A DNA stretch of 15,446 nucleotides from JAXHUH01 sp034211175. GTDB taxonomy: Bacteria > Actinomycetota > Acidimicrobiia > Acidimicrobiales > CAIXPF01. A model generated the notes under the pieces. That model did not search any database. It saw nothing but the letters and a program-made list of their open reading frames with translations, and was not told the DNA's origin. Positions 1 to 6,198 of this stretch are shown piece after piece. The position numbers and the translations under genes were made by a program. The first letter of the stretch is position 1; each line of letters opens with the position of its first letter. The stretch is taken from the NCBI GenBank assembly GCA_034211175.1, contig JAXHUH010000009.1, forward strand, positions 1 through 15,446, given 5' to 3'.

Positions 1-510
1 GGTGCGGCTGCGGCCCGCCACCGCGGCCGCACCGTCCGACCGCTGGCCGCCATCCGGCGGACGCCGGAGGTGCGCGCCCGATGGCACGGCGACGACATCG
101 AGGCGGAGCTGCTCGAGAACCTCGACGACGAGGACCTCGAGGTCCTGGTGGTCGAGACGCTCGGAGGTGACGGCGGAGCGGGCGAGGTCATCGGGTCGAT
201 CCAGTGGTACGAGGAGGCGGACGACGACTACCGCCACGCCGGCATGGACCTCTACCTGGACCCGTCGGCGCACGGCCGCGGTCACGGTTCGGACGCCGTT
301 GCCACGCTCGCCCGCCACCTGATCGAGACCGTCGGCCACCACCGCCTCGTGATCGACCCGGCCGCCGACAACGTGGCCGCCATCCGCTGCTACGAGAAGG
401 TCGGGTTCAAACCGGTCGGCGTCATGCGCCGCTACGAGCGCGACGCCGAAGGCGACGGCTGGCACGACGGGCTCCTGATGGACCTGCTCGCCGAGGAGCT
501 CGTCATCTGA
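1..510 (+). CDS. GNAT N-acetyltransferase, AAC(6')-like, 5' end incomplete or frameshifted
   Basis: This is a GNAT-fold acyltransferase that transfers an acetyl group from acetyl-CoA to an amine; the substrate cannot be told. The core is clear: a strand ending MDLYLDPSAHGRGHG, where the RGHG turn matches the acetyl-CoA pyrophosphate loop, then HHRLVIDPAADNVAAIRCYEKVGF and a C-terminal WHDGLLMDLL. This pattern is typical of aminoglycoside-6'-acetyltransferase-like proteins of actinobacteria, many of which are not resistance enzymes. The last ~160 codons read in one frame, which stays open to the window edge. The family N-terminus (VRLRPATAA) is instead seen in another frame starting with GTG at 2, and the family sequence LAAIRRTPEVRARW resumes in the main frame from about 40. 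So either a one-base deletion lies near 26-33, or the gene starts upstream. A GTG at 70 would cut off conserved residues. The family call is firm; the start is not. Confidence 0.8.
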   Translation, partial: GAAAARHRGRTVRPLAAIRRTPEVRARWHGDDIEAELLENLDDEDLEVLVVETLGGDGGAGEVIGSIQWYEEADDDYRHAGMDLYLDPSAHGRGHGSDAVATLARHLIETVGHHRLVIDPAADNVAAIRCYEKVGFKPVGVMRRYERDAEGDGWHDGLLMDLLAEELVI

Positions 511-566
511 GCGGCGTGGCAGCCGGGCCCACCTCGCACTGACACCGACGCGGCCGAGAGCGGAGG

Positions 567-584
567 CCGGCGCGTCGACGCCGG
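567..584. terminator. Hairpin between convergent genes
   Basis: CCGGCG at 567-572 pairs perfectly with CGCCGG at 579-584 around a 6-nt loop, in the 127-bp gap between the converging acetyltransferase and GlxA-type regulator genes. A second perfect 6-bp stem (GCCGGT 633-638 / ACCGGC 645-650) overlaps the regulator's stop codon. There is no T-tract, as is common for high-GC actinobacterial hairpins, so its role as a bidirectional terminator is inferred. Confidence 0.35.
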
Positions 585-637
585 ACGGCAACACCACCAT
601 CCCGAGCTGACACCCGGCAGCGATCGGTCCCGGCCGG

Positions 638-1768
638 TCAACCGACCGGCGACGGGTCCCCCACCGCCGTGGTCTGGTCGTCATGGCCGGCCTCGGCATC
701 CGCGTCGGCGCCGAGGAGGTGGTTGGCCCGGTACTGCCGGGGCGACACGCCCAGCACCCGGCCGAACGCCTGACGCATGGTGTCGACGGAGGCGAAGCCG
801 CTGCGCGTCGCGACCTGCTCGACGGTGGTGCCCGGTTGCTCGAGGTGGCGGCGGGCGGCGTCGACCCGGACCCGCTCGACCCACCGGCCGGGGGTCGTGC
901 CCGTGCGGGCCCGGAACACCCGTGCGAAGTGCCGCCGGCTCATCGCGGCCCGTTCCGCCAGCGCCGGTACCGAGTGGTCACCCGACGGGTCGGCGGCGAC
1001 ACCGGCGAGCACCCGGTCGAGCCCGCCGCCGTGGTCGGTGACCACCTCCGGGGTCGCGAGCCGCTCGCTGAACTGGGACTGGCCGCCGGCACGGTGGAGG
1101 TAGACCACCATGCGCCGGCTCACGGCCCGGGCGAGCGCGACGCCGTGGTCGTCGGCGACGAGGGCGAGCGCGAGGTCGATCCCGGCGGCGACCCCGGCCG
1201 CCGTCACCACGGGACCGTGGCGGACGTAGAGCTCGTCGGCCACGACCTCCACTCCCGGGTTGGCCGTCCGGAGCTCGTCGGCGTAGGCCCAGTGGGTGGT
1301 GGCGCGACGACCGTCGAGCACGCCCGCGGCGGCGAGCACGAACGACCCGGTGCACACCGAGCACACCCGCCCGGCGAGCGCGGCGACCCGTCCGATGGCG
1401 GCGACGGCGGCCGGGTCGGCGGTGACCGCCCGGTAGCCGAGGCCGCCGGTGACGATCACGGTGTCGACGGGGCCGACGACGTCGGCGAGGTCGAGGTCGA
1501 CCCCGAGCCGCAGCCCGGACTCCGCGACCACGCGGTCCGGCCGGCCGTGGGCGGCGACCGACAGCTGGTAGAGGGTGCGCCCCGCCAGCTGGTTCGCCGT
1601 GGTGAGCACGTCGGAGGGGCCGACCAGGTCGAGGAACCCGAAGTCGTCGTAGGCGACGAGCACCACCCGCCGCGGGTTGGTCGCCGCGTCGCACTCGCTG
1701 CCGGCCAGGTTCTTCCCGGCCATCTCGTTCCCGTCCACGTCGGTTCCGGCCACATCGGTTCCGGCCAT
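638..1768 (-). CDS. GlxA-family transcriptional regulator (DJ-1/PfpI + AraC HTH)
   Basis: This is a cytoplasmic DNA-binding regulator of the GlxA/FtrA group. Counting from the ATG at 1768 (376 aa), residues 34-200 form a DJ-1/PfpI amidotransferase-like domain with the nucleophile-elbow Cys (VCTGSF, Cys139) and the THW signature. Residues 265-350 form the double helix-turn-helix AraC domain, ending in GVSPRQYR. Such proteins usually sense a small metabolite and control neighbouring genes; the ligand is unknown. I chose 1768 because TACGGT on the minus strand (1775-1780) sits 6 nt before this ATG, a leaderless arrangement seen at other genes here. The frame stays open to 1849, but that would leave only 2 bp to the divergent gene. 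The first 25 residues are an odd five-residue repeat, so the real start could even lie inside it. The divergent DJ-1 gene is the obvious candidate target. Confidence 0.88.
   Translation of the reverse strand: MAGTDVAGTDVDGNEMAGKNLAGSECDAATNPRRVVLVAYDDFGFLDLVGPSDVLTTANQLAGRTLYQLSVAAHGRPDRVVAESGLRLGVDLDLADVVGPVDTVIVTGGLGYRAVTADPAAVAAIGRVAALAGRVCSVCTGSFVLAAAGVLDGRRATTHWAYADELRTANPGVEVVADELYVRHGPVVTAAGVAAGIDLALALVADDHGVALARAVSRRMVVYLHRAGGQSQFSERLATPEVVTDHGGGLDRVLAGVAADPSGDHSVPALAERAAMSRRHFARVFRARTGTTPGRWVERVRVDAARRHLEQPGTTVEQVATRSGFASVDTMRQAFGRVLGVSPRQYRANHLLGADADAEAGHDDQTTAVGDPSPVG
1694..1768 (-). repeat. Five 15-bp tandem units at the GlxA-regulator N-terminus
   Basis: The first 25 codons are five imperfect 15-bp units encoding MAGTD, VAGTD, VDGNE, MAGKN and LAGSE. 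The first two units are nearly identical in DNA. Four of the five begin with ATG or GTG and the fifth with CTG. The register TDVAG-TDVDG-NEMAG-KNLAG loosely resembles pentapeptide-repeat coils but is too short to form a helix of that type. The family normally begins near residue 32 (RRVVLVAYDDF), so this is an added, probably slippage-prone N-terminus. Confidence 0.7.
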
Positions 1769-1851
1769 GTCGGCACCGTAGCTGCACCTATGGCCGGAAT
1801 CCACGGAACCATGTCCTTGCGGCCATCGATGTCGGGTCGCAGGATCCACCC
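1769..1851. promoter_or_regulatory. Divergent promoter region between glxA-like and DJ-1 genes
   Basis: This 83-bp divergent intergenic region holds a minus-strand -10-like TACGGT at 1775-1780, placed 6 nt before the regulator ATG. An inverted repeat with 9 of 10 matches lies at 1790-1799 (ATGGCCGGAA) and 1817-1826 (TTGCGGCCAT), with a 17-bp spacer. An AGGA Shine-Dalgarno at 1841-1844 lies 7 nt before the DJ-1 ATG. The inverted repeat is a candidate operator for the AraC-type regulator; this is inferred from position only. Confidence 0.45.
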
Positions 1852-2475
1852 ATGCGCATCGGCATCCTGCTCTTCGACGGCGTCGACCTCCTCGACGCCG
1901 GCGGCCCCTACGAGGTGTTCCTCACCGCCTCCCGCCTCGCTGGTCGCGATGGCGACCCGGCCCCGTTCGAGGTCGTGACGTTCACCGTCGACGGCGCCCC
2001 GGTCACGGCGTACGGCGGTATGGGCCTCGTCCCCGGCGCGTCCGCCGCCGACGTCGGCGCGCTCGACGTGGTGATCGTGCCGGGAACGATCGATCTCACC
2101 GCGCTGCTCGCCGACGCCGCCCTGCTCGACACCATTCGGTCGCTGGCGTCGGGCTCACCGATCACCACCAGCGTGTGCACCGGTGCGTTCCTCCTCGCCG
2201 GGGCCGGGGTGCTGACCGACCAGCCGTGGACCACCCACTGGGAGGACGTCGACGACCTGGCGGCGCGGCTCGGGCCGGCCGGGGCGACCCGGGGTGTCCG
2301 CTGGGTCGACGCCGGCGACGTGGTCACGGCGGCCGGGCTCAGCTCGGGCATCGCCATGGCACTCCACCTGGTCGACCGCCTCGCCGGCCGCGACCTGGCC
2401 GAGCGGACCGCCCGTCAGATCGACTACGAGTGGGCGCCCGAGGGAACAGGCTCGGTGGTGCCCACGCCCTCGTGA
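1852..2475 (+). CDS. DJ-1/PfpI family protein (isonitrile hydratase-like)
   Basis: This is a 207-aa single-domain DJ-1/PfpI-superfamily protein. The sequence shows the N-terminal strand MRIGILLFDGVDLLDAGGP followed by YEVF with the conserved Glu (Glu21), the nucleophile elbow TTSVCTGAF (Cys109) and a TTHW motif (127-130). These features are shared with isonitrile hydratases and with the sensor domains of GlxA regulators. It has no AraC domain. It is probably cytosolic: no signal peptide or membrane segment is seen. Function could be a hydratase or glyoxalase/deglycase-like activity; the substrate is not evident. It is divergent from a GlxA-type regulator with the same fold, so the pair may be an old duplication and a regulator/target unit. 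An AGGA Shine-Dalgarno lies 7 nt before the ATG. Confidence 0.85.
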   Translation: MRIGILLFDGVDLLDAGGPYEVFLTASRLAGRDGDPAPFEVVTFTVDGAPVTAYGGMGLVPGASAADVGALDVVIVPGTIDLTALLADAALLDTIRSLASGSPITTSVCTGAFLLAGAGVLTDQPWTTHWEDVDDLAARLGPAGATRGVRWVDAGDVVTAAGLSSGIAMALHLVDRLAGRDLAERTARQIDYEWAPEGTGSVVPTPS

Positions 2476-2592
2476 GGAGCGGACACACCCTTCGACGTGC
2501 TTCGATGACGGGCGGGGACTGCACGTGCGGGGGCGACGGCGCAGCGCCGAGCCGCGGTGGTGCTGCGGCGGACCAGCACGGGGAGGCACACG

Positions 2593-2640
2593 ATGACCGT
2601 CGACCGGACGACGCCGGGGGGCCGACCGTGGCCATCGTGA
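2593..2640 (+). CDS. Putative 15-aa leader peptide coupled to the fuconate dehydratase
   Basis: An ATG at 2593 follows a good Shine-Dalgarno (GGGGAGG ending at 2585) and opens a 15-codon frame, MTVDRTTPGGRPWPS, in a different frame from the dehydratase. Its TGA (2638-2640) overlaps a GTG at 2637 as GTGA, and that GTG is in frame with the dehydratase just before its conserved N-terminus. This is the geometry of translational coupling through an upstream ORF. Alternatively it is an accidental ATG. It has no homology that I recognise. Confidence 0.3.
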   Translation: MTVDRTTPGGRPWPS

Positions 2641-3938
2641 CCGCGGCCGAGGTCGTCGACCTGCGGTTCCCGACGAGCGCGGAGCTCGACGGGTCCGACG
2701 CCATGAACCCCGACCCCGACTACTCCGCCGCCTACCTGCGCCTGCGCACCTCCGACTCCGACCTCGTCGGCCACGGGTTCGTGTTCACGATCGGCCGGGG
2801 CAACGACGTCCAGGCCACTGCGGTGGCGACCGCCGCCGAGCGGTTCATCGGCCGCGACGTCGACGGGCTGTGCGGGGCGATCGGCGACGCCGCCCGGGAG
2901 CTCGCCTGGGACAGCCAGCTGCGGTGGCTCGGCCCCGACAAGGGCGTGATGCACATGGCCGCCGGCGCGGTCATCAGCGCCCTGTGGGACCTGCGGGCCC
3001 GCCGCCAGGGCCTGCCGTTGTGGGCCGCGCTGCTGGAGCTGGAACCGAAGGAGCTGGTCGACCTCGTCGACTGGACCTACCTGCGCGACGACCTCCACCC
3101 CGACCGGGCCCGGGAGCTGCTCGAGGAACGGACAGCCGGCCGGGCGGCACGCCTCGACGCACGGCACCGGGACGGACTGGCCGCGTACACCACCTCGCCG
3201 GGGTGGCTCGGTTACGACGACGCCAAGCTCGACCGGCTGTGCCGTGAGGCGGTCGCCGGGGGATTCGGGCTGATCAAGCTGAAGGTCGGCCACGACCTCG
3301 ACGACGACCGGCGCCGCCTCGCCATCGCCCGAGCCGCGGTCGGCGACGACGTGGCCATCGCCGTGGACGCGAACCAGCGCTGGGGTGTCGACGAGGCGAT
3401 CGACGCGGTGAGGGAGCTGGCGTCGTTCGACCTGCGCTGGGTCGAGGAGCCGACCCATCCCGACGACGTCGCCGGCCACGCCACCATCGCCCGGGCCATC
3501 GACCCGGTGCCGGTCGCGACCGGCGAGCACCTCGCCAACGCTGTCCTCGCCAAGCAGCTGCTCCAGCTCGGCGGCGCCCGGGTCCTCCAGGTCGACGCCA
3601 CCCGGGTCGGCGGGCCCCACGAGATCCTGGCGATGCTGCTCCTCGCCGCCCACCACGGCGTCGATGTCTGCCCCCACGCCGGCGGGGTCGGCCTGTGCGA
3701 GCTCGTCCAGCACTACGCGTTCGTCAACGCCGTCGCCATCGCTGCCGACCCGGCGCCCCTCGTGGTCGAGTACGTCGACCACCTCCACGAGCACCTGGCG
3801 GCACCGATCGACGTCCGCGACGGCCGCTACCACCTCCCGGACGCGCCCGGCGGCGGAGGGGCGTTCCGGGACGAGGCGTGCGCCACCTTCGCGTTCCCCG
3901 ACGGACGGCACTGGGCGAGCGTCGGAGCCGGCGCATGA
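2628..3938 (+). CDS. L-fuconate dehydratase (enolase superfamily)
   Basis: It dehydrates L-fuconate to 2-keto-3-deoxy-L-fuconate in non-phosphorylated L-fucose catabolism (FucD/ENOSF1 family). From the GTG at 2628 it has 436 aa, the usual family length. The N-terminus carries the family signature RFPTSAELDGSDAMNPDPDY (residues 13-32). The barrel has the KxK base motif (Lys217/Lys219), three metal ligands Asp247 (VDANQRW), Glu273 (VEEP) and Glu300 (GEH), and the second base His350 (CPHAGG). These match, with a one-residue shift, the positions I recall for the characterised Xanthomonas enzyme. The GTG at 2637 is an alternative start overlapping a short upstream ORF, and an ATG at 2505 would add a Cys/Gly-rich extension foreign to the family. 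It ends by overlapping the next gene (ATGA), so the two are cotranscribed and translationally coupled. Related enzymes can act on other sugar acids, but the N-terminal signature argues for fuconate. Confidence 0.9.
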   Translation: MAIVTAAEVVDLRFPTSAELDGSDAMNPDPDYSAAYLRLRTSDSDLVGHGFVFTIGRGNDVQATAVATAAERFIGRDVDGLCGAIGDAARELAWDSQLRWLGPDKGVMHMAAGAVISALWDLRARRQGLPLWAALLELEPKELVDLVDWTYLRDDLHPDRARELLEERTAGRAARLDARHRDGLAAYTTSPGWLGYDDAKLDRLCREAVAGGFGLIKLKVGHDLDDDRRRLAIARAAVGDDVAIAVDANQRWGVDEAIDAVRELASFDLRWVEEPTHPDDVAGHATIARAIDPVPVATGEHLANAVLAKQLLQLGGARVLQVDATRVGGPHEILAMLLLAAHHGVDVCPHAGGVGLCELVQHYAFVNAVAIAADPAPLVVEYVDHLHEHLAAPIDVRDGRYHLPDAPGGGGAFRDEACATFAFPDGRHWASVGAGA

Positions 3939-4807
3939 CCGCGCTCGTTCGGTACATGGCCCCCGGCACCGACAGCGTCCGCGTCGGGGTGGCCGACGAG
4001 GGGCGCGTGGCGCCGCTCGCCGGGGTGGCGTCGATGGCCCACCTGCTCGCCCAGCCGATCGCCGAGATCCGGGCGCTGGTCGATGCGGCCGACCCCGACC
4101 ACGGCGCCGAGCTCGCCGAGGTCCGACTGCCGCCGCCGATCGACGGGACGACCCCGGTGTGGGCGGCGGGCGTGACCTACCTGATCTCGCGGGACGCCCG
4201 CATCGAGGAGAGCACCCAGGACGACGTCTACACGCTGGTGTACGACGCGCCCCGGCCGGAGCTGTTCTTCAAGGCCCAGGCCCACCACGTGGTGACCGAC
4301 GGCGATCCGGTCGGCCGGCGCTCCGACTCGACCAACGACACCCCCGAGCCCGAGCTGGCGCTGGTCCTGAACGCGTTCGGCGAGACCGTGGCCTACACCG
4401 TCGCCAACGACATGAGCTCCCGGTCGATCGAGGGCGAGAACCCGCTGTACCTGCCCCAGGCGAAGATGTTCGCCGGTTGCTGCGTGCTCGGCCCCCGCCT
4501 GCGGCTGGCGTGGGAGGTACCCGAGCCCCGGTCGCTGACGATCCGCATGCGCATCCTGCGGGGCGATGCCGTCGTGTTCGACGGGACCGCATCGACCGCC
4601 CGGCTCAAGCGGAGCTTCGACGAGCTGGTCGAGCACCTCCTCCGGGCCCTCGACTTCCCGACCGGTGCCGTGCTGTCGACCGGCACCTGCCTCGTGCCCG
4701 CGCTCGACGCCCCCGTCGTCGACGGCGACGAGATCACGATCTCGATCGACGGCATCGACACCATCACCAACACCGTCACCCCGACGGACCGCCTCATGGC
4801 CCGATAG
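3935..4807 (+). CDS. Fumarylacetoacetate hydrolase-family protein (sugar-acid catabolism)
   Basis: This 290-aa cytosolic FAH-superfamily enzyme starts at an ATG that overlaps the fuconate dehydratase stop by four bases. Metal ligands are visible as PEPE (Glu138, Glu140) and ND (Asp159), and the segment DMSSRSIEGENPLYLPQAK (159-177) is typical of the branch that includes 2-keto-3-deoxy-sugar-acid dehydratases and 2,4-diketo-3-deoxy-L-fuconate hydrolases. SRDARIEES (85-93) is reminiscent of 2-keto-3-deoxy-D-arabinonate dehydratase-like members. Two roles are therefore possible: hydrolysis of a 2,4-diketo-3-deoxy acid to pyruvate plus lactate, which needs a dehydrogenase first, or direct dehydration of a 2-keto-3-deoxy acid. 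The coupling to a fuconate dehydratase favours the next or next-but-one step of fucose breakdown. I cannot choose between hydrolase and dehydratase from sequence alone. Confidence 0.85.
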   Translation: MTALVRYMAPGTDSVRVGVADEGRVAPLAGVASMAHLLAQPIAEIRALVDAADPDHGAELAEVRLPPPIDGTTPVWAAGVTYLISRDARIEESTQDDVYTLVYDAPRPELFFKAQAHHVVTDGDPVGRRSDSTNDTPEPELALVLNAFGETVAYTVANDMSSRSIEGENPLYLPQAKMFAGCCVLGPRLRLAWEVPEPRSLTIRMRILRGDAVVFDGTASTARLKRSFDELVEHLLRALDFPTGAVLSTGTCLVPALDAPVVDGDEITISIDGIDTITNTVTPTDRLMAR

Positions 4808-4888
4808 CGCCGATCACGCGTAACCCCGCCCGTGCGCATCGCGGTGGAACCGGGCAAGCTGATCCTCGTGGGGACGCGGGGGAACGCG

Positions 4889-5638
4889 ATGAACGAGCTC
4901 GACCTGTTCGTCGCATCATCGAGCGAGGGCCGCCGAACGGCGAGAGATCTGCGCGATCGGCTTCCCCGGACGTGGCGCGTACGACTGTGGGACGAAGGCA
5001 CGATGTTGCCCGGCCACAGCGCATGGGAGAGCCTCATCCACATCGGGCAGACCGTCGACTTCGCGGTGATGCTCATCACCGCGGACGACGTCATCGAGCA
5101 TCGCGGCGAGAAGCATCTCGCACCACGCGACAACGTGGTCTTCGAGTGCGGACTGTTCATGGGCATGATCGGCCCCGACCGCACCGTCCTCGTCCAGGAG
5201 CGCCAGCTCGACGTTCGACTGCCGACCGACCTGGCCGGGATGACCCGGGTCCACTACGACCGGCCGACGTCGACCCACGACGAGCGCGACGCCGTCGATG
5301 CCGCGGCGCGAGAGATCGAGCGCAGCGCGGCCCGCCTGGGACGGAGGATGCACGACGTGCCACCCGCGGCCGACCACCGCCAGGCGCTCGCCGACGAGCT
5401 CGAGAAGCTCTGCGCCGCGGCGACGTCGCACGGTTGGGAGCTCGTCACCGACACCAAGTCCATCCTGTGCCTGCGTCACGTGGGACGCCGCGCCATCAAG
5501 GTGCGTGTGCCGCGAGGAGATCCGGAGCTGAGCCGACGGGAGCTGCGACACGCCGCACTCGCGCTCCAGAAGCTCGGCGTGCGCGTCGCACAGGACCTCC
5601 TCCCACCCAGTGCGCAAAGGAATCAGCGCGATTCGTAA
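4889..5638 (+). CDS. TIR-like (Cap12/Pycsar-type) protein with an extra C-terminal domain
   Basis: Counting from the ATG at 4889 (249 aa), residues 4-125 match the predicted nucleotide-binding TIR-like family used as NAD-degrading effectors in CBASS Cap12 and Pycsar PycTIR. The motifs are LDLFVASSSEG, LWDEG, LPGHSAWESL, DFAVMLITADDV, PRDNVVFECGLFMG and LPTDLAGM. Glu86 in NVVFECG follows the strand-D segment where TIR NADases place the catalytic Glu. Residues 164-234 form a separate small domain (GWELVTDTKS..RHVGRRAIKVRVPRGD..RRELRHAALALQKLG) that weakly resembles HicA-like or dsRNA-binding alpha-beta folds but lacks the HicA His. No cyclase partner lies next to it. GGGGGAA precedes this ATG; a GTG at 4832 has no ribosome site and would add 19 non-family residues. 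The gene sits between catabolic genes and uses somewhat more A/T-ending codons, suggesting acquisition. NADase activity is inferred. Confidence 0.8.
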   Translation: MNELDLFVASSSEGRRTARDLRDRLPRTWRVRLWDEGTMLPGHSAWESLIHIGQTVDFAVMLITADDVIEHRGEKHLAPRDNVVFECGLFMGMIGPDRTVLVQERQLDVRLPTDLAGMTRVHYDRPTSTHDERDAVDAAAREIERSAARLGRRMHDVPPAADHRQALADELEKLCAAATSHGWELVTDTKSILCLRHVGRRAIKVRVPRGDPELSRRELRHAALALQKLGVRVAQDLLPPSAQRNQRDS

Positions 5639-5749
5639 CACCTTCGCGCGAACCAGATTCCGTCCCGCGTCGTCTCACCCTGTGATGCCGACGCCAGCTC
5701 CCGCGTCGACAGCGACCGAACGACGAGTTCCAGAGAGGAGGGAGCAGCG

Positions 5750-5938
5750 ATGCAGCACGTGAGTCGGAACCACCCGAACACGAGCCCAGGGCGACTCGGC
5801 ACCGTCCGCATGCGAGCGGACTCGTGCCCGCCCATCACCTACGCGATGCCGGCAGCGGTCGTCGACCTCGGCACCCTGGCGCTGCTCCGGCCGATCTCAC
5901 TCGTGGAACGCCAGCCGACCGTCGACGGTCCACGGTGA
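5750..5938 (+). CDS. Small ORF (62 aa) with a perfect Shine-Dalgarno, function unknown
   Basis: The ATG at 5750 is preceded by AGGAGG at 5736-5741 with an 8-nt gap, one of the best ribosome sites in the window. The product has 62 residues with no membrane segment and one Cys (in ADSCPP). I recognise no family. The segment TYAMPAAVVDLG vaguely recalls lasso-peptide leaders (Y-x2-P then Gly), but the Gly is one residue too far away and no maturation genes are nearby. A perfect 14-bp palindrome lies over its last codons (5917-5930). It follows the TIR-like gene by 111 bp on the same strand, so it could be a small partner, or the site could belong to a non-coding transcript. Confidence 0.35.
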   Translation: MQHVSRNHPNTSPGRLGTVRMRADSCPPITYAMPAAVVDLGTLALLRPISLVERQPTVDGPR

Positions 5939-6124
5939 CGCACCACACCGGACCGCGCCGCGCGCCGGCGCCCATCGATCGAGCCGCAGGCGAACCCCGA
6001 CGACCCCTCGCGCCCTCCCGCGGGAGGCGGCGGTAGGTCCGATCACCCGCGCCCGCCCCACGGTGTCCTGGGACCACCGCGAGCTCGGCAGCCGCTACTG
6101 ATCGACGTCGTGCCGCACGACGCT

Positions 6125-6163
6125 CCGGTCCGACGCCACTGAGCGAACGCTCGACCGGACCGG
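6125..6163. promoter_or_regulatory. Nested inverted repeat upstream of the SDR gene
   Basis: CCGGTCCG (6125-6132) and CGGACCGG (6156-6163) are perfect 8-bp arms. Inside them GAGCG (6141-6145) and CGCTC (6148-6152) form a second stem around AA. The structure ends 22 bp before the -10-like hexamer of the SDR gene, which is where a repressor or activator site would be expected. If that gene is leaderless this is DNA-level and not a 5'-UTR element. Confidence 0.35.
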
Positions 6164-6185
6164 GTGTCGCGCGGCGGCCGCGGCC

Positions 6186-6191
6186 TACGGT
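6186..6191 (+). promoter_or_regulatory. -10-like TACGGT, SDR gene
   Basis: TACGGT lies 7 nt before the SDR ATG, and there is no Shine-Dalgarno between them. This fits leaderless transcription starting at the ATG, as at several other genes in the window. No convincing -35 element was seen. Confidence 0.45.
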
Positions 6192-6198
6192 CGCGGCC

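Larger units (their letters stand above)
5639..6198. other. 560-bp region with only one small ORF and several palindromes
   Basis: Between the TIR-like gene and the SDR gene there is no recognisable protein family on either strand. It holds the 62-codon ORF at 5750-5938, a perfect 14-bp palindrome at 5917-5930 (GACCGTCGACGGTC), another at 6014-6027 (CCTCCCGCGGGAGG), and a bulged stem-loop at 6125-6163. I found no terminal repeats, target-site duplications or transposase remnants. The first ~110 bp is less GC-rich than the surroundings. Confidence 0.5.

Noticed and set aside
683..1978. Long open frame (431 codons) on the plus strand across the GlxA-type regulator
   Set aside because: It is antisense to a regulator with clear DJ-1 and AraC motifs; its product is Gly/Arg/Asp low-complexity sequence of the kind that high GC content produces.
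2424..3911. 495-codon minus-strand frame opposite the fuconate dehydratase
   Set aside because: It mirrors the dehydratase codons and has no domain; the plus strand carries all enolase-superfamily catalytic residues.
4889..5638. Complete CBASS or Pycsar system
   Set aside because: No nucleotide cyclase, Cap2/Cap3 or other partner gene is adjacent; only the effector-like protein is present.
3664..5685. 673-codon plus-strand frame across the FAH and TIR-like genes
   Set aside because: Arg/Pro-rich shadow translation out of frame with two recognisable proteins.
5750..5938. Lasso-peptide precursor
   Set aside because: The Y-x2-P and Gly spacing is off by one and there are no B1/B2/C maturation genes nearby; kept only as an unknown small ORF.
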